Source: DATJPD01 sp036394195 (GTDB lineage Bacteria > Pseudomonadota > Alphaproteobacteria > CACIAM-22H2). From it: a DNA stretch of 45,351 bases. Below the pieces are notes generated by a model that was not told the DNA's origin, made no database searches, and was given only the letters and a program-made list of their open reading frames with translations. Below, piece by piece: positions 8,442 through 18,690 of the stretch. The DNA lies in the NCBI GenBank assembly GCA_036394195.1, contig DASWFO010000331.1, positions 1 through 45,351 on the forward strand, given 5' to 3'. The translations under genes were made by a program, and so were the position numbers. The stretch's first letter is position 1. The number at the start of each line of letters is the position of its first letter.

Positions 8442-9485
8442 TTACCCGGCGCCTGGCTGGGGCGGAACGAACTCGGCGCCGGTGGGCACGAACTCGTTCG
8501 TGTACAGCTGCGCCGCCTCGAGCGGCGTCGTGACGCCGCCATATTGCTTCAGCGCCTCGACGGTCGCCGCCCAGTCCTTGTCCGACATCCAGCCGAGCGG
8601 CTTGCCGGCGGTGTTCGGCGTCACCCAGGTGTCCCAGGACAGCTGCATTTCGCGCAGCGAGATCGTCGGATCGGTCGCCTCGGAATATTTCTTCACCGTG
8701 GCGGCCGCTTCGTCCGGATGCTGCCGCGCATACAAAAAGCCTTTGAGGCTCGCGGCGACGAAGGAACGGATCAGCGCCGGATCGTCCTTGATGAGATCGG
8801 GATGGACGATGATGCCATTGCTCACGGCGGTGACGCCGCAATCGGCGTACCACAGGATGCGCGCCTTCTTTCCGCCGCGGATCTCCACGCTCGGCACATA
8901 GCCCTGGGCAAAGCCCGCGATCGCCTCGACTTTGCCGGTGATCAGCGCCGGCGGACTGCCGGCGGGATCCACGTTGACGACACGGATCTTGTCGCCGTCC
9001 AGGCGGCAGCCTTTGACGAAAGCCGGCCATTGCTGGAACTGGGCGGAGCCGGTCGGAATGCCGACGGTCTTCCCTTCGAGGTCTTTCGGCGTCTTGATGT
9101 CGGAATCGGCGAGCACCACCACCGCCGTCGGATTGCGGCGGTAGATGCTGGCAACCATTTTGAGGCCGAGGCTCTTGGCCACGCTGTTGCCGACGACGAA
9201 GCCGTCGGCGAATCCGATCTGTGCCGCCTTGGTCCCCACGAGCTGTGCCGTGCTTCCGGAGCCCTTGCCCGGGCCAATGTCGACGTCGAGTCCGGCCTGT
9301 TCGTAGAAGCCCTTGTCGCGGGCGATCAAGAAGCCGGCATTCGGCCCCTGAAAGATCCAATCGAGGCGAAAGTTGACCGGCTTGAGGCTGGCCGCCCGCG
9401 CGCGACGGGCCGGCAGGGCCGGGAGGACCGCAACGGCCCCGGCGGTGTACAGGAACCGCCGTCTGGATGTCGCCTGTTTGCGCAT
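8442..9485 (-). CDS. ABC transporter substrate-binding protein (tandem paralogue 1)
   Basis: A 347-residue NMT1/SsuA-like binding protein heading the minus-strand operon. It has a convincing twin-arginine signal (TSRRRFLYTAGAVAVLPALP, cleavage after RARA). The core motifs RLDWIFQGPNAGF, GPGKGSGSTAQL and YADCGVTAVSNGI are shared almost residue for residue with the next gene, so the pair arose by recent tandem duplication. One permease and one ATPase follow, so the two proteins probably deliver different but related ligands to the same transporter. Confidence 0.9.
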   Translation of the reverse strand: MRKQATSRRRFLYTAGAVAVLPALPARRARAASLKPVNFRLDWIFQGPNAGFLIARDKGFYEQAGLDVDIGPGKGSGSTAQLVGTKAAQIGFADGFVVGNSVAKSLGLKMVASIYRRNPTAVVVLADSDIKTPKDLEGKTVGIPTGSAQFQQWPAFVKGCRLDGDKIRVVNVDPAGSPPALITGKVEAIAGFAQGYVPSVEIRGGKKARILWYADCGVTAVSNGIIVHPDLIKDDPALIRSFVAASLKGFLYARQHPDEAAATVKKYSEATDPTISLREMQLSWDTWVTPNTAGKPLGWMSDKDWAATVEALKQYGGVTTPLEAAQLYTNEFVPTGAEFVPPQPGAG

Positions 9486-9659
9486 GGCCGAGCCCTCGCC
9501 TGTTAATGGACTATTTGGTCAAAACTATAGGGGAGCGGTTTGCGGGAGTGAAACGAAATCCCGCGGAGACGCAGCCGCCCGGGTCACCGCCCGGTTTTTG
9601 TTCATCTGCTCACGCAATAGGTTCCAGGCGGCGCGCCCGTATCGTATATCGTGTGCCGC
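9486..9659. promoter_or_regulatory. Divergent promoter region
   Basis: A 174-bp gap separates the binding-protein operon (left, minus strand) from the FAD monooxygenase gene (right, plus strand). An A+T-rich patch at about 9504-9532 contains actatttggtcaaaactata, with a TGGTCA core and a direct repeat of actat. This could hold promoter and operator sequences for both directions, for example a GntR-type site. No clean -35/-10 pair stands out, so the role rests mainly on position. Confidence 0.35.
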
Positions 9660-10862
9660 ATGAAACGCGCATTGATCATCGGCGGCTCGGTCGGCGGGCT
9701 GTTCGCGGCGCACCTGCTGCGCGGCATCGGCTGGGAGGTGCTCGTGTTCGAGCGCAACACCGGCGACCTTGCCGGCCGCGGCGTCGGCATCGGCACGCAG
9801 GATGCGCTGCATGATGTGATGCAGCGCATCGGCTTGCGCGACGACGCGACGATGGCGGTCGAGACCCGCTCCTGCGCCTGCATCGACGGCGACGGCCGCG
9901 TCCTGCATGAGATCGCGCTCCGCCGGGTGACCAGCGCCTGGGCGCGCTTCTATCGCCCGCTTCGGGATGCCCTGCCCGATGCCTGCTACCGTCCCGGATG
10001 CCAACTCGAGCGAGTAGAACAGCATGACGGCCGCGTCACGGCCGTCTTCGCGAACGGTCAGGACATGACCGGAGACCTGCTCATCGGCGCCGACGGCATC
10101 CGCTCCACCGTCCGGGCCCAGATGCTGGCGGGCGTGCAGCCTGAATATGCCGGCTATATCGGCTGGCGCTCCCTCATTCCGGAGAACGAGGTGCCAGCGG
10201 CGACCAGGGCCTCGGTCTTCGAGCGCTACACCTTTGTGTTGCCTGACAACGAGCTGGTGGTCGCTTATCCGGTGCCCGCCCTCGATGGCGGCACGCGGCC
10301 CGGGCATCGTGCCTACAACATCGTCTGGTATCGCCCCGCGGACGCGGACCAGATTGCGGATCTGTGCACCGACGCGACCGGGAAGCGACATGACGGGTCG
10401 ATCCCGCCGCCGCTGATCCGGCCGGAGGTCATCGCGGGCATGAAAGCCGACGCCGCGGTGCGCTTGCCCTCGCAGATCGCTGAGATCCTGGCGCGCGCCG
10501 AGCGGCCGTTTTTTCATCCGATCTCGGACATGCTGTCGCAGCACCTGGTGTTCGGACGGGTGGCGCTGGTCGGCGACGCGGCCTTCCTGCCGCGGCCGCA
10601 TGGCGGATCGGGCGTGACCAAGGCAGCACTCGATGCCGCAAGCCTCGCGGATTGCCTCACCGACACTGGCGATGACTTTGCGGCCGGCCTCGCCCGCTAC
10701 GAGGAGCGGCAGCTCCGTCTGGGCCGCTGGATCGTGACGCGCGGACGGGAGCTCGGCGCCTACGTCAACCTCCGCCGCGACCGCCGCCCCGACGCGCTGG
10801 TGCGCGAATACAACGCCACCAACGCCGATCTGCGGGAGTTTTTGGCCGCATCGCCGCTCTAG
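9660..10862 (+). CDS. FAD-dependent aromatic monooxygenase, 2,6-dihydroxypyridine 3-monooxygenase-like
   Basis: A 400-residue class-A flavoprotein monooxygenase. The N-terminal FAD fingerprint is IIGGSVGGLFAAHLLR (residues ~6-21), followed by the DG region LLIGADGIRSTVR (~residue 140) and the GD motif VGDAAFLPRPHGGSG (~residue 303). The combination of GYIGWRSLIPE, YNIVWYRP and PRPH fits the 2,6-dihydroxypyridine 3-monooxygenase / HpxO branch better than salicylate hydroxylases. Such enzymes hydroxylate an electron-rich ring using NAD(P)H and O2. The ATG at 9660 is chosen; a GTG three codons upstream is possible. It is divergent from the ABC importer operon and probably works with it. Substrate assignment is inference. 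Confidence 0.85.
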   Translation: MKRALIIGGSVGGLFAAHLLRGIGWEVLVFERNTGDLAGRGVGIGTQDALHDVMQRIGLRDDATMAVETRSCACIDGDGRVLHEIALRRVTSAWARFYRPLRDALPDACYRPGCQLERVEQHDGRVTAVFANGQDMTGDLLIGADGIRSTVRAQMLAGVQPEYAGYIGWRSLIPENEVPAATRASVFERYTFVLPDNELVVAYPVPALDGGTRPGHRAYNIVWYRPADADQIADLCTDATGKRHDGSIPPPLIRPEVIAGMKADAAVRLPSQIAEILARAERPFFHPISDMLSQHLVFGRVALVGDAAFLPRPHGGSGVTKAALDAASLADCLTDTGDDFAAGLARYEERQLRLGRWIVTRGRELGAYVNLRRDRRPDALVREYNATNADLREFLAASPL

Positions 10863-10899
10863 AGCGAGTTCCGCGGAGGCAGAAGCGCGTTTCTCTCCG

Positions 10900-11072
10900 G
10901 CGTCATTCCCACGCCAGATTCTTCGCGCCCGTCGGCGGCCCTGAAGGCCGCCAACGCAGCGCAGTGGGGAATCCAGAATCATTTCACCACGGACGCACAG
11001 AGATGATGGGGAAGAGGAGGAGACAGAACTCTCCTTCATCCCCTCTGTGCTCTCTGCGTCTCTGTGGTTGAA
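10900..11072. repeat. REP-like palindromes, including a long imperfect hairpin
   Basis: The gap holds two repeat types. First, an element running from cgtcattcccacgcc to gtggggaatccag (10901-10975) with an inner ggcggccctgaaggccgcc hairpin. Second, a long imperfect inverted repeat (about 10983-11072), whose left arm begins ttcaccacggacgcacagag and whose right arm ends ctctgcgtctctgtggttgaa. A relative of the second element occurs at 35969-36050. Its position right after the monooxygenase stop and just before the convergent amidohydrolase stop suggests a terminator-like or insertion-tolerant site. Confidence 0.65.
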
Positions 11073-11081
11073 ATCCGGCGT

Positions 11082-12569
11082 TCAGTTCATCCGCGGAAAG
11101 GCGAACGGGGACATTTCGTCGGCGCTGCGGCCGAGCGGGTCCCATTCATTCCAGCGGTCCCAGATCCGCTCGCCGGCGGCCTGCGCCTGGGCGCGAAGCG
11201 CCGCCATGTCGACGCCGGGCATCCGCCCGCCTTCGACGCGGATCACGCCGTCCACAATCACGGTCTCGACGTCGTCGCCGATGCCGCACTCGACGAGGCT
11301 CTTGATCGGATCGCGCACCGGCCCCATGCGCAGCGAATCGCCCGCCGAGAGGTCGAAGATCACGATGTCCGCCTTGGCGCCGGGCGCCAGTCGGCCGAGA
11401 TCGTCGCGGCCGAGCGAATGCGCGCCGCCGAGCGTCGCCGCCGCGAACACCTCGGCAGCCGACGCGGCCTTGAGGTTGCGGCTGGCGACTTTGCCGAAAT
11501 ACGACGCGATGCGCATCTGCATCACCATGTCGCGCGGATATGTGTCCGTGCCGAGCGCGATGTTGACGCCGGCCTCGCGGTAGGACTCCCACGAGTCGAG
11601 AAAGCGGGCGCGCCTGGCGATATTGACCGGGCAATGCGAGATCGAGCAGCGATGCGCCCCCATGATCTCCAGGTCACGCCCGCCCGAGTAGTTCATCAGC
11701 GGGTTCTCGGCCACGAAATTGCCGTGGCCGATATTGAGCGTGCTCGACATCAGGCCGACATGCTCCAGGAGCTCGATCGACGTCATCTGGTGCTCGCGGA
11801 TAATGTCGAAGAACTCGTGGATGTTGTAGGCGGCGTGAATGGCGACGGGCAGCTTGCGCTCCCGCGCCTCGCGCGCCGCGGCGCGCATCAGGCCGATCGA
11901 GCACGTCTCGACCTCGCGGGGCACCAGGATGCCCCGGAGCCGGTCGTTGTGAGCCCCCGTCCGGCGCTCGATGAAGTCGAGAGCGCCGGCGAATTCGCGC
12001 TCGCCGGCCGCCTCGTCAACGACCCGGACCAGCCTGCCGCCGGGGCCGCCCACCCAGCGGCCGCTGTCGAAGCCCGGCCCCAGGTAGGCGCGAATGCCGA
12101 GCTCGCCCATCTGCTCGTCCAGCGCTTCCTGAACGCGACGCTGGCTGCCGAACTCGACGAAGGTGGTGATTCCGTTGCGCAGCAGCTCGGCCACGGTGAA
12201 GCGGGCGTTGAGGCGCGCATCTTCCGTGGCGGATTGATCGTCCGGCCGCGCATAGCGCACATCCCCGCCGACCCGCGTTCCCTCCCGGGCCACGCTGATC
12301 TCCAGGAACGGCTGGCCGAAATAATCGGCCCGGCCGACATCGGTGATGAGCCGATGCGAGGCGCGATGGCCCGAATGCACATGCGTGTCGATGAAGCCCG
12401 GGCCCACCAGGTTCCGGCGCGCATCCAGAGTCTTGTCGACATGCCCGTCAAAGCGCTCGCCGACGAAGAGGATGCGCTCACCTTCATAAACAAGCTCGGC
12501 GTTGCGCCACAGGACGTGGCCCTGGCCGGAATAGCCGACCAGCCAGCCGCATTGAATCTTCGTTCTCAT
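11082..12569 (-). CDS. Amidohydrolase/deaminase (AtzA/TrzN/cytosine-deaminase-like)
   Basis: A 495-residue metal-dependent hydrolase. It shows the mononuclear subtype ligands in order: DTHVHSG (~residue 63), a His in IHAAYN, a His in NIGHGN, and GTDTYP (Asp). The small N-terminal and C-terminal beta-sandwich segments of the family flank the barrel (GVIRVEGGRMPG near the end). These enzymes hydrolyse C-N or C-Cl bonds on rings such as triazines, guanine, cytosine or S-adenosylhomocysteine. The ATG at 12569 has an AGGGAGG ribosome-binding site at good distance; the ATG at 12575 is too close to it. The gene lies 58 bp downstream of a binding-protein gene and probably acts on the imported compound. 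Confidence 0.85.
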   Translation of the reverse strand: MRTKIQCGWLVGYSGQGHVLWRNAELVYEGERILFVGERFDGHVDKTLDARRNLVGPGFIDTHVHSGHRASHRLITDVGRADYFGQPFLEISVAREGTRVGGDVRYARPDDQSATEDARLNARFTVAELLRNGITTFVEFGSQRRVQEALDEQMGELGIRAYLGPGFDSGRWVGGPGGRLVRVVDEAAGEREFAGALDFIERRTGAHNDRLRGILVPREVETCSIGLMRAAAREARERKLPVAIHAAYNIHEFFDIIREHQMTSIELLEHVGLMSSTLNIGHGNFVAENPLMNYSGGRDLEIMGAHRCSISHCPVNIARRARFLDSWESYREAGVNIALGTDTYPRDMVMQMRIASYFGKVASRNLKAASAAEVFAAATLGGAHSLGRDDLGRLAPGAKADIVIFDLSAGDSLRMGPVRDPIKSLVECGIGDDVETVIVDGVIRVEGGRMPGVDMAALRAQAQAAGERIWDRWNEWDPLGRSADEMSPFAFPRMN

Positions 12570-12627
12570 CGACATCCTCCCTGCGCGGACCGGTCTGGAG
12601 CGCCGTGGCGCCGCCCGCCGACCCTAT

Positions 12628-13665
12628 TTAACTGCCCTGTTCCTCGTGCAACTCGGGGAAGAACAGGTCCTTCCAGTCCATGGGCGCCGTCCGCAGCATA
12701 TTGTTCCTGGCGAGGAACCCTGCCAAGGGTGCCGAGTTCTCGGGTGCTATACCGAACCGCATGTCGGCGCTCTCCAACGCGCTGACGATCAGATCGACCG
12801 GCAATTTCGACGCTTCCGCCTTGAGGTAGATCTGCGCGGCCCGAACCCGATCCTCTCTGATGAGCTGGGACGCGGCTTTGAGCGCGGCCAGAAAGGCGGC
12901 GTAGGTCTGCGGATTCTCCTGCCGGAACTGCGCCGTGGTCCAGGCGACGAGTGCCGTCGTCGGCGTGCCGAACACCTCGGTGCTCGACCACACCTGATGG
13001 ATGTTCGGCTTGTCTTTCACCTGAAGCGTGAACGGCGGCGCGAACGCGTATGAATCGACGGACCCGCTCCCCGCCAGGAGAGCGATGGCGCCGTCCGGCT
13101 GCGCCAGCGACACCGTGAGGCGATCCAGTTTGTCGAACTGGCCGAACAGTTTCTCGGCCGCGATCTGGAGCATGATCGCCGGCACCGAAACCTTGACGGC
13201 CGGCAACCCAATCCGGTTGCGCTCCGACAAGTCGCGGAGCGACTGGACCGCCGGATCGACCGTCATCAGCACATAGGGAACCGCAGAGAGCGCCGCGACC
13301 CCCTTCATCATCTGGCCGCCGCTGCCGCGCGTCTTGTCCCAGGCCACCATCAAGGCCGTGATGCCACCACAGCCGATGTCGAGCGTGCGGGACAGAAGCC
13401 CGTCATTGATCTGCGGCGCCCCGGCGACGTTCTGCAGCTCCAGCGGGACTGGCTTGAGACCACGTTGCTGCATCTCGCGCTCGATCAGGCCGGCGTCGCG
13501 CGCCACGTAAAGGGGAAGATAGCCGAGGCCGAACTGGGCACCGAGTCGCAGCACGCTCACCTCGGCGTGACCGCGGACCGCGCCGAGCGAGCCAACTGCC
13601 AGCGCCAGTATCGCGCAAACCTGCCGCAATCGGATAGGTCGGCGAGGTCCTGTTCGACCGCTCAT
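12628..13665 (-). CDS. ABC transporter substrate-binding protein, NMT1-like (orphan)
   Basis: A 345-residue secreted binding protein with a Sec signal peptide (VCAILALAVGSLGAVRGHAE). The mature part starts VLRLGAQFGLGYLPLYVARDAG, a typical NMT1/SsuA opening, and contains LDIGCGGITALMVAW. An AGGAAAGG ribosome-binding site precedes the ATG at 13665. It lies between the ThDP fusion gene and the amidohydrolase gene on the same strand, with no permease or ATPase beside it. It may share the importer encoded at 4947-6672 or one elsewhere. Confidence 0.87.
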   Translation of the reverse strand: MSGRTGPRRPIRLRQVCAILALAVGSLGAVRGHAEVSVLRLGAQFGLGYLPLYVARDAGLIEREMQQRGLKPVPLELQNVAGAPQINDGLLSRTLDIGCGGITALMVAWDKTRGSGGQMMKGVAALSAVPYVLMTVDPAVQSLRDLSERNRIGLPAVKVSVPAIMLQIAAEKLFGQFDKLDRLTVSLAQPDGAIALLAGSGSVDSYAFAPPFTLQVKDKPNIHQVWSSTEVFGTPTTALVAWTTAQFRQENPQTYAAFLAALKAASQLIREDRVRAAQIYLKAEASKLPVDLIVSALESADMRFGIAPENSAPLAGFLARNNMLRTAPMDWKDLFFPELHEEQGS

Positions 13666-13745
13666 GGCTTAGCCTTTCCTGCTCCGCATGTCATGGGAGC
13701 CACTTTGAGCAAGAACTGTTCCAATCGATTAGCCGGGACGCGCTT

Positions 13746-14903
13746 TTACAGACGCGGCCGGGTGAGATTGTAGGCCGGCAGCACGGCGTAGGGCCTGAGC
13801 GCTGCATCCATCCATCGCAGGCCATCGCGGATCGCGGGTTTCAGCGAACCGAGCTCGCGGATCACGCGGTGATTGATCCGGAGTGCCGCGAGAAAGCCCT
13901 CAGTCATGTCGCCGGACTCGGCGAAGAACTCCTGGTCGCCGGCATCGCCACGATATTCGGCGAGGACCAGGGTCGGGATGCCGTACGAATAATGGCCGCG
14001 CAGGAGCTGGTAGGCAGCGGCGAACATGCCGAAGTTCTCGACCAGGGCGGCCGGGCGTTTGCCGCCAAGCCAGGCGCCGGCGCACAGGCCGAGCCCGGTG
14101 CCTTCATTGGCAACGCCGACGTAACGGATCTTCGGATCCGCCATGCACATCGATTGGGCCTTGACCAGGCCGCTGCACGGAAGGCCGACGACGAAGTCGA
14201 CATTGTTCTCGCGCAATCCGTCGTAAAGCACCCTCGCAAAGTCGTCTCCGTCCTTGACCGCCGCGGACGCGGGATCGGGCTTCGGCGGCTCACCATGCGC
14301 TTTCGCCGATGGCCGCAGGATCGTCGTGCGCTCGAGCCGCTCGATGTGGCGCACGAAGCGATATTTATTCTCTTTCGAATCCATGGGCGTGGTGCCGATA
14401 TCGGCCTGCGCCGCATCGACCTTGGCGACGATCAGGCTGGAACCCACCCCGGTGCGAAGCCCGGCATCGACGGCATTGGCGAATTCATCGGGCGTTTCGA
14501 CCGTGTGCACGGTCCTGACACCGGCGGCACGCGCGACACCGGCGATGTCGAATCCGTGCGCCGACAGGGAAGCAGCGGCCGGGAGCTTGCCGGTCGACAC
14601 ATAGCCGCCATTGTCGAAGACGACCACGGTGAGGTTTGCCGGCGCCGTCTGGGCCAGGGTCCCGAGCGCGCTCAGGTCGAACAGGATGCCGCCGTCACCG
14701 TCGAGGGCGAGCACGCGGCGCCCGGGCAGGGCCAGCGCCAGCCCGATCGCGTAGGGCGTCACCATCCCCATCCCGACGAAGTACAGGTTGCCCTCGCTCG
14801 GATGCACGGCGCGCCACTCGGTCGCCGTGTTGGCGAGATTGGTGATCACAAGCTCGTCGCCGAGCCGGGGTGCTAAGGCCTTCAGGCAGTCATAGCGGCG
14901 CAT
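13746..14903 (-). CDS. Sulfopyruvate/phosphonopyruvate decarboxylase-like ThDP enzyme, reversed-order fusion
   Basis: 385 residues made of two halves. The N-terminal half (~1-190) resembles the ThDP-binding subunit (ComE/beta), opening MRRYDCLKALAP and carrying the cofactor motif GDGGILFD...FDNGGY. The C-terminal half (~215-385) resembles the pyrimidine-binding subunit (ComD/alpha) with FVVGLPCSG and the cofactor-activating Glu in VANEGTGLGLCAGAWLGG. Known single-chain relatives such as phosphonopyruvate decarboxylase have the alpha-like half first, so the order is reversed here. Family members decarboxylate 3-sulfo- or 3-phosphonopyruvate; the substrate here is unknown. An AAGGGA ribosome-binding site precedes the ATG at 14903. 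Confidence 0.82.
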   Translation of the reverse strand: MRRYDCLKALAPRLGDELVITNLANTATEWRAVHPSEGNLYFVGMGMVTPYAIGLALALPGRRVLALDGDGGILFDLSALGTLAQTAPANLTVVVFDNGGYVSTGKLPAAASLSAHGFDIAGVARAAGVRTVHTVETPDEFANAVDAGLRTGVGSSLIVAKVDAAQADIGTTPMDSKENKYRFVRHIERLERTTILRPSAKAHGEPPKPDPASAAVKDGDDFARVLYDGLRENNVDFVVGLPCSGLVKAQSMCMADPKIRYVGVANEGTGLGLCAGAWLGGKRPAALVENFGMFAAAYQLLRGHYSYGIPTLVLAEYRGDAGDQEFFAESGDMTEGFLAALRINHRVIRELGSLKPAIRDGLRWMDAALRPYAVLPAYNLTRPRL

Positions 14904-14943
14904 TTGAGTCCCTTGGCGGCACCTCGATCTTGGGGCCGCATCG

Positions 14944-14980
14944 TAAACAAAAAGGGCGGGCCCCGCGACCCGCCCTTTAT
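14944..14980 (-). terminator. Rho-independent terminator of the MBL hydrolase gene
   Basis: Perfect 10-bp stem: aaagggcggg at 14951-14960 pairs with cccgcccttt at 14969-14978, loop of 8. Read on the minus strand it is followed by TTTTTGTTTA, the expected U-tract, just after the stop of the MBL gene at 14999. It should separate that gene from the ThDP enzyme gene downstream. Confidence 0.88.
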
Positions 14981-14998
14981 CCGCGATTGGCGGTGAGG

Positions 14999-16414
14999 TC
15001 ACATCGCGCCGACTTCGCGCTTCAGCTCGTCCACCTTGACCATGCGGCCATGCATCGGCAGCACAGTTTCGACATCCAGCTTCCGGCTCTGGATGTTGTC
15101 CCACAGATTCTTGGTCGACACGTTGATCGCCGCCGGGGTCTGGGTCACCGGGGCCCGCGGGCTGAACGCGTCGGCTTCCATCAAGACCTTCTCCTTGGGC
15201 AGATAGATCATCATGAAGCCCTCGGCGTGGATGTTGTTGTCGATCGGATAGATCTCGATGATCCGCGAGCCGTCGCTGATCGTGTGCTTGGCGGAATAAG
15301 CCTCGAACTGCACCGGTTTGCCGGACTTGGCGAGCGCATCCGGCGAGAGCGTGTGCGGTGTCGCATAGGCCGTCTCGAAATAGGCCTTGGCGGGCTCCGG
15401 AACGACGATCGTCGCCCCCTCCGCCGCCGCGGCGCGCAAGCCGCCGGCGTGGTCGAAGTGGTGATGCGTCGCGACCACATAGCGGATCGGCTTGTTGGGG
15501 ATGGCGTCCTTCACCGCCTTGATGACGGCATTGGTCCGCCCGTCGCCGAGCGGCGCCTCGATGAGGACGATGTAGTCGCGCATCTCGACCGCGGCGCTGT
15601 TGTGCGAGCCGCCCGAGATGAACCACACCCCGTCGGCCGCCTTGTCCACCTTGACCTCGCTCGGCACGGTGCCGATCTGCGCCGGCGCGTCGACCGACGC
15701 GCCGTTGACCTTGACGTCGGACACCGCCAGCTCGAGCACCGGGAAGCCGCCCATCGACTGGTTGATGCGGCTGGGGAATTTCACGCCGTTGTAGTCTTTG
15801 TAGTCGCTGTAGGTCGTGACCACGAGCATGTCGCCCAGGACCGGGTTGTCGATCCAGGATTCGACCTTGGTGACCATGTTCTGCGCATCGACGGTTGCGC
15901 GGGCTTTGAACTTGCCGGGGCGCTCGATGGTGAAGCTGGAGCCGTCGAGCGGCGCCTTGTCCTGGATCGCCGCCTTCACGATGCCGTGCGGCGCCGTCCA
16001 TAGATCGTGCTGCAGCGGCGTCGGGCCGGCCTGCACCGGGTTCGTATCGGGATAGTTGATGGCCCACGCCCGATCGCCGGCGACGCCGCCGCCGCGCCGG
16101 ACTTCGCCGCGCTGCGGCGTCGCGGTCCCGCCGAGCGTGTCGGCGCGGGTTACCGTCGTGTCGAAGCTCTGCGCACCCTTGGCGTAGTCGTCGATGCGGG
16201 TGTAGCTGAGCAGGTTCAGCTTCGGCCATGGCAGACCCGGCCGGTAGGCTTGGCCGATGCCAAACATCAGCCCGGTTCCCTGGAACTGGACGGTGTCGAC
16301 TTTCGAGGCACCCATCGCCTGGGCGACGGCATCGAGGTCGGCGCGCGCCTCGGAGGCCAGCATCAAGCCGGCGGCGAGTGTTGCGGCTAAGACGGCCACG
16401 TAGAGCTTTCGCAT
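14999..16414 (-). CDS. Secreted MBL-fold metallo-hydrolase
   Basis: 471 residues with a Sec signal peptide (MRKLYVAVLAATLAAGLMLA, cleavage near ARA). The metallo-beta-lactamase fold is in the second half: THHHFDHAGG (HxHxDH metal motif, ~residue 315), a later ADAFSP with the bridging Asp, and a final MHGRM His. The first ~250 residues are a domain of unknown role that often precedes this MBL type. It is exported to the periplasm, and the reaction is not predictable. The ATG at 16414 has GGGAGG upstream; a start at 16444 would give an unlikely charged extension. A terminator lies directly downstream. Confidence 0.83.
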   Translation of the reverse strand: MRKLYVAVLAATLAAGLMLASEARADLDAVAQAMGASKVDTVQFQGTGLMFGIGQAYRPGLPWPKLNLLSYTRIDDYAKGAQSFDTTVTRADTLGGTATPQRGEVRRGGGVAGDRAWAINYPDTNPVQAGPTPLQHDLWTAPHGIVKAAIQDKAPLDGSSFTIERPGKFKARATVDAQNMVTKVESWIDNPVLGDMLVVTTYSDYKDYNGVKFPSRINQSMGGFPVLELAVSDVKVNGASVDAPAQIGTVPSEVKVDKAADGVWFISGGSHNSAAVEMRDYIVLIEAPLGDGRTNAVIKAVKDAIPNKPIRYVVATHHHFDHAGGLRAAAAEGATIVVPEPAKAYFETAYATPHTLSPDALAKSGKPVQFEAYSAKHTISDGSRIIEIYPIDNNIHAEGFMMIYLPKEKVLMEADAFSPRAPVTQTPAAINVSTKNLWDNIQSRKLDVETVLPMHGRMVKVDELKREVGAM

Positions 16415-16560
16415 TGGTTTGCCTCCCATCCGATTGCGCCGCAAAGCGGCGCCTATAGGGCGAACACTGGCCGCCTGCGGCTATTCCGCCGTGGCGGCGT
16501 TAACTTTTTTTCGATTGTGGGACCGCCCCGGGCGGCAGGCAAATCAAAATGGCGCGCAAA

Positions 16561-16594
16561 CGAAAAGGGCGGGTCTTTCGACCCGCCCTTCCGT
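16561..16594 (-). terminator. Rho-independent terminator of groESL
   Basis: Stem aagggcgggt (16565-16574) with acccgccctt (16581-16590) and a 6-base loop. On the minus strand the stem is followed by TTTTCGTTT. It lies about 25 bp past the groEL stop. The stem is nearly identical to the terminator at 14951-14978. Confidence 0.88.
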
Positions 16595-16616
16595 TGTTTG
16601 CCTGGGATGGCTGGAC

Positions 16617-18260
<1,644 letters not shown>

Positions 18261-18293
18261 GTTTCTATCTCCTTTGAAATTCGTTCAGGACGG

Positions 18294-18611
18294 TCAGGCG
18301 GCTTTCTTCTTGGCCGCGGCACCGCCCTCGAGAATGCCGAGGATGTCGGACTCCTTCATGATCAGGAGCTCCTCGCCGTCGATCTTCACTTCCGTGCCCG
18401 ACCACTTGCCGAACAGGATGCGGTCGCCGGCCTTGACGTCGAGGGTGACCAGCTCGCCCTTCTCATTTCGCGCACCGGGACCGACCGCGATGACTTCGCC
18501 CTGCTGGGGCTTTTCCTTGGCCGTGTCCGGAATGATGATGCCGCCGGTCGTCTTGGCTTCCTCATCGATGCGGCGAACCACCACGCGGTCATGCAATGGC
18601 TTGAACTTCAT
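18294..18611 (-). CDS. groES: 10-kDa co-chaperonin GroES
   Basis: A 105-residue co-chaperonin that caps the GroEL ring. The opening MKFKPLHDRVVVRR, the mobile loop EEAKTTGGIIIPDTAKEKP and the GEVIAVGPG segment are diagnostic. A short alanine/lysine-rich tail (GGAAAKKKAA) extends slightly beyond the usual ~96-104 residues. The ATG at 18611 is preceded by AGGAGGAGG. It is the first gene of groESL, just downstream of a promoter and CIRCE operator. Confidence 0.98.
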   Translation of the reverse strand: MKFKPLHDRVVVRRIDEEAKTTGGIIIPDTAKEKPQQGEVIAVGPGARNEKGELVTLDVKAGDRILFGKWSGTEVKIDGEELLIMKESDILGILEGGAAAKKKAA

Positions 18612-18662
18612 ATTGAATCCTCCTCCTACTGGATGGATTTGGTGAACTCCTGGGGCGGCGCG

Positions 18663-18689
18663 TTAGCACTCACCCTCGAGGAGTGCTGG
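18663..18689 (-). promoter_or_regulatory. CIRCE operator (HrcA-binding site)
   Basis: TTAGCACTC (18663-18671), a 9-bp spacer, then GAGTGCTGG (18681-18689) matches the CIRCE consensus TTAGCACTC-N9-GAGTGCTAA with two differences in the right arm. It lies between the groE promoter and groES, where HrcA binding represses transcription until heat shock. hrcA itself is not in the window. Confidence 0.95.
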
Positions 18690-18690
18690 G

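Noticed and set aside
4947..9485. Sulfonate (SsuABC) or taurine import and desulfonation cluster
   Set aside because: The transporter is of that superfamily, but the flavin monooxygenase is of the NtaA/SnaA rather than SsuD type, no flavin reductase or TauD is present, and the hydrolases act on C-N bonds. Naming it ssu would over-reach.
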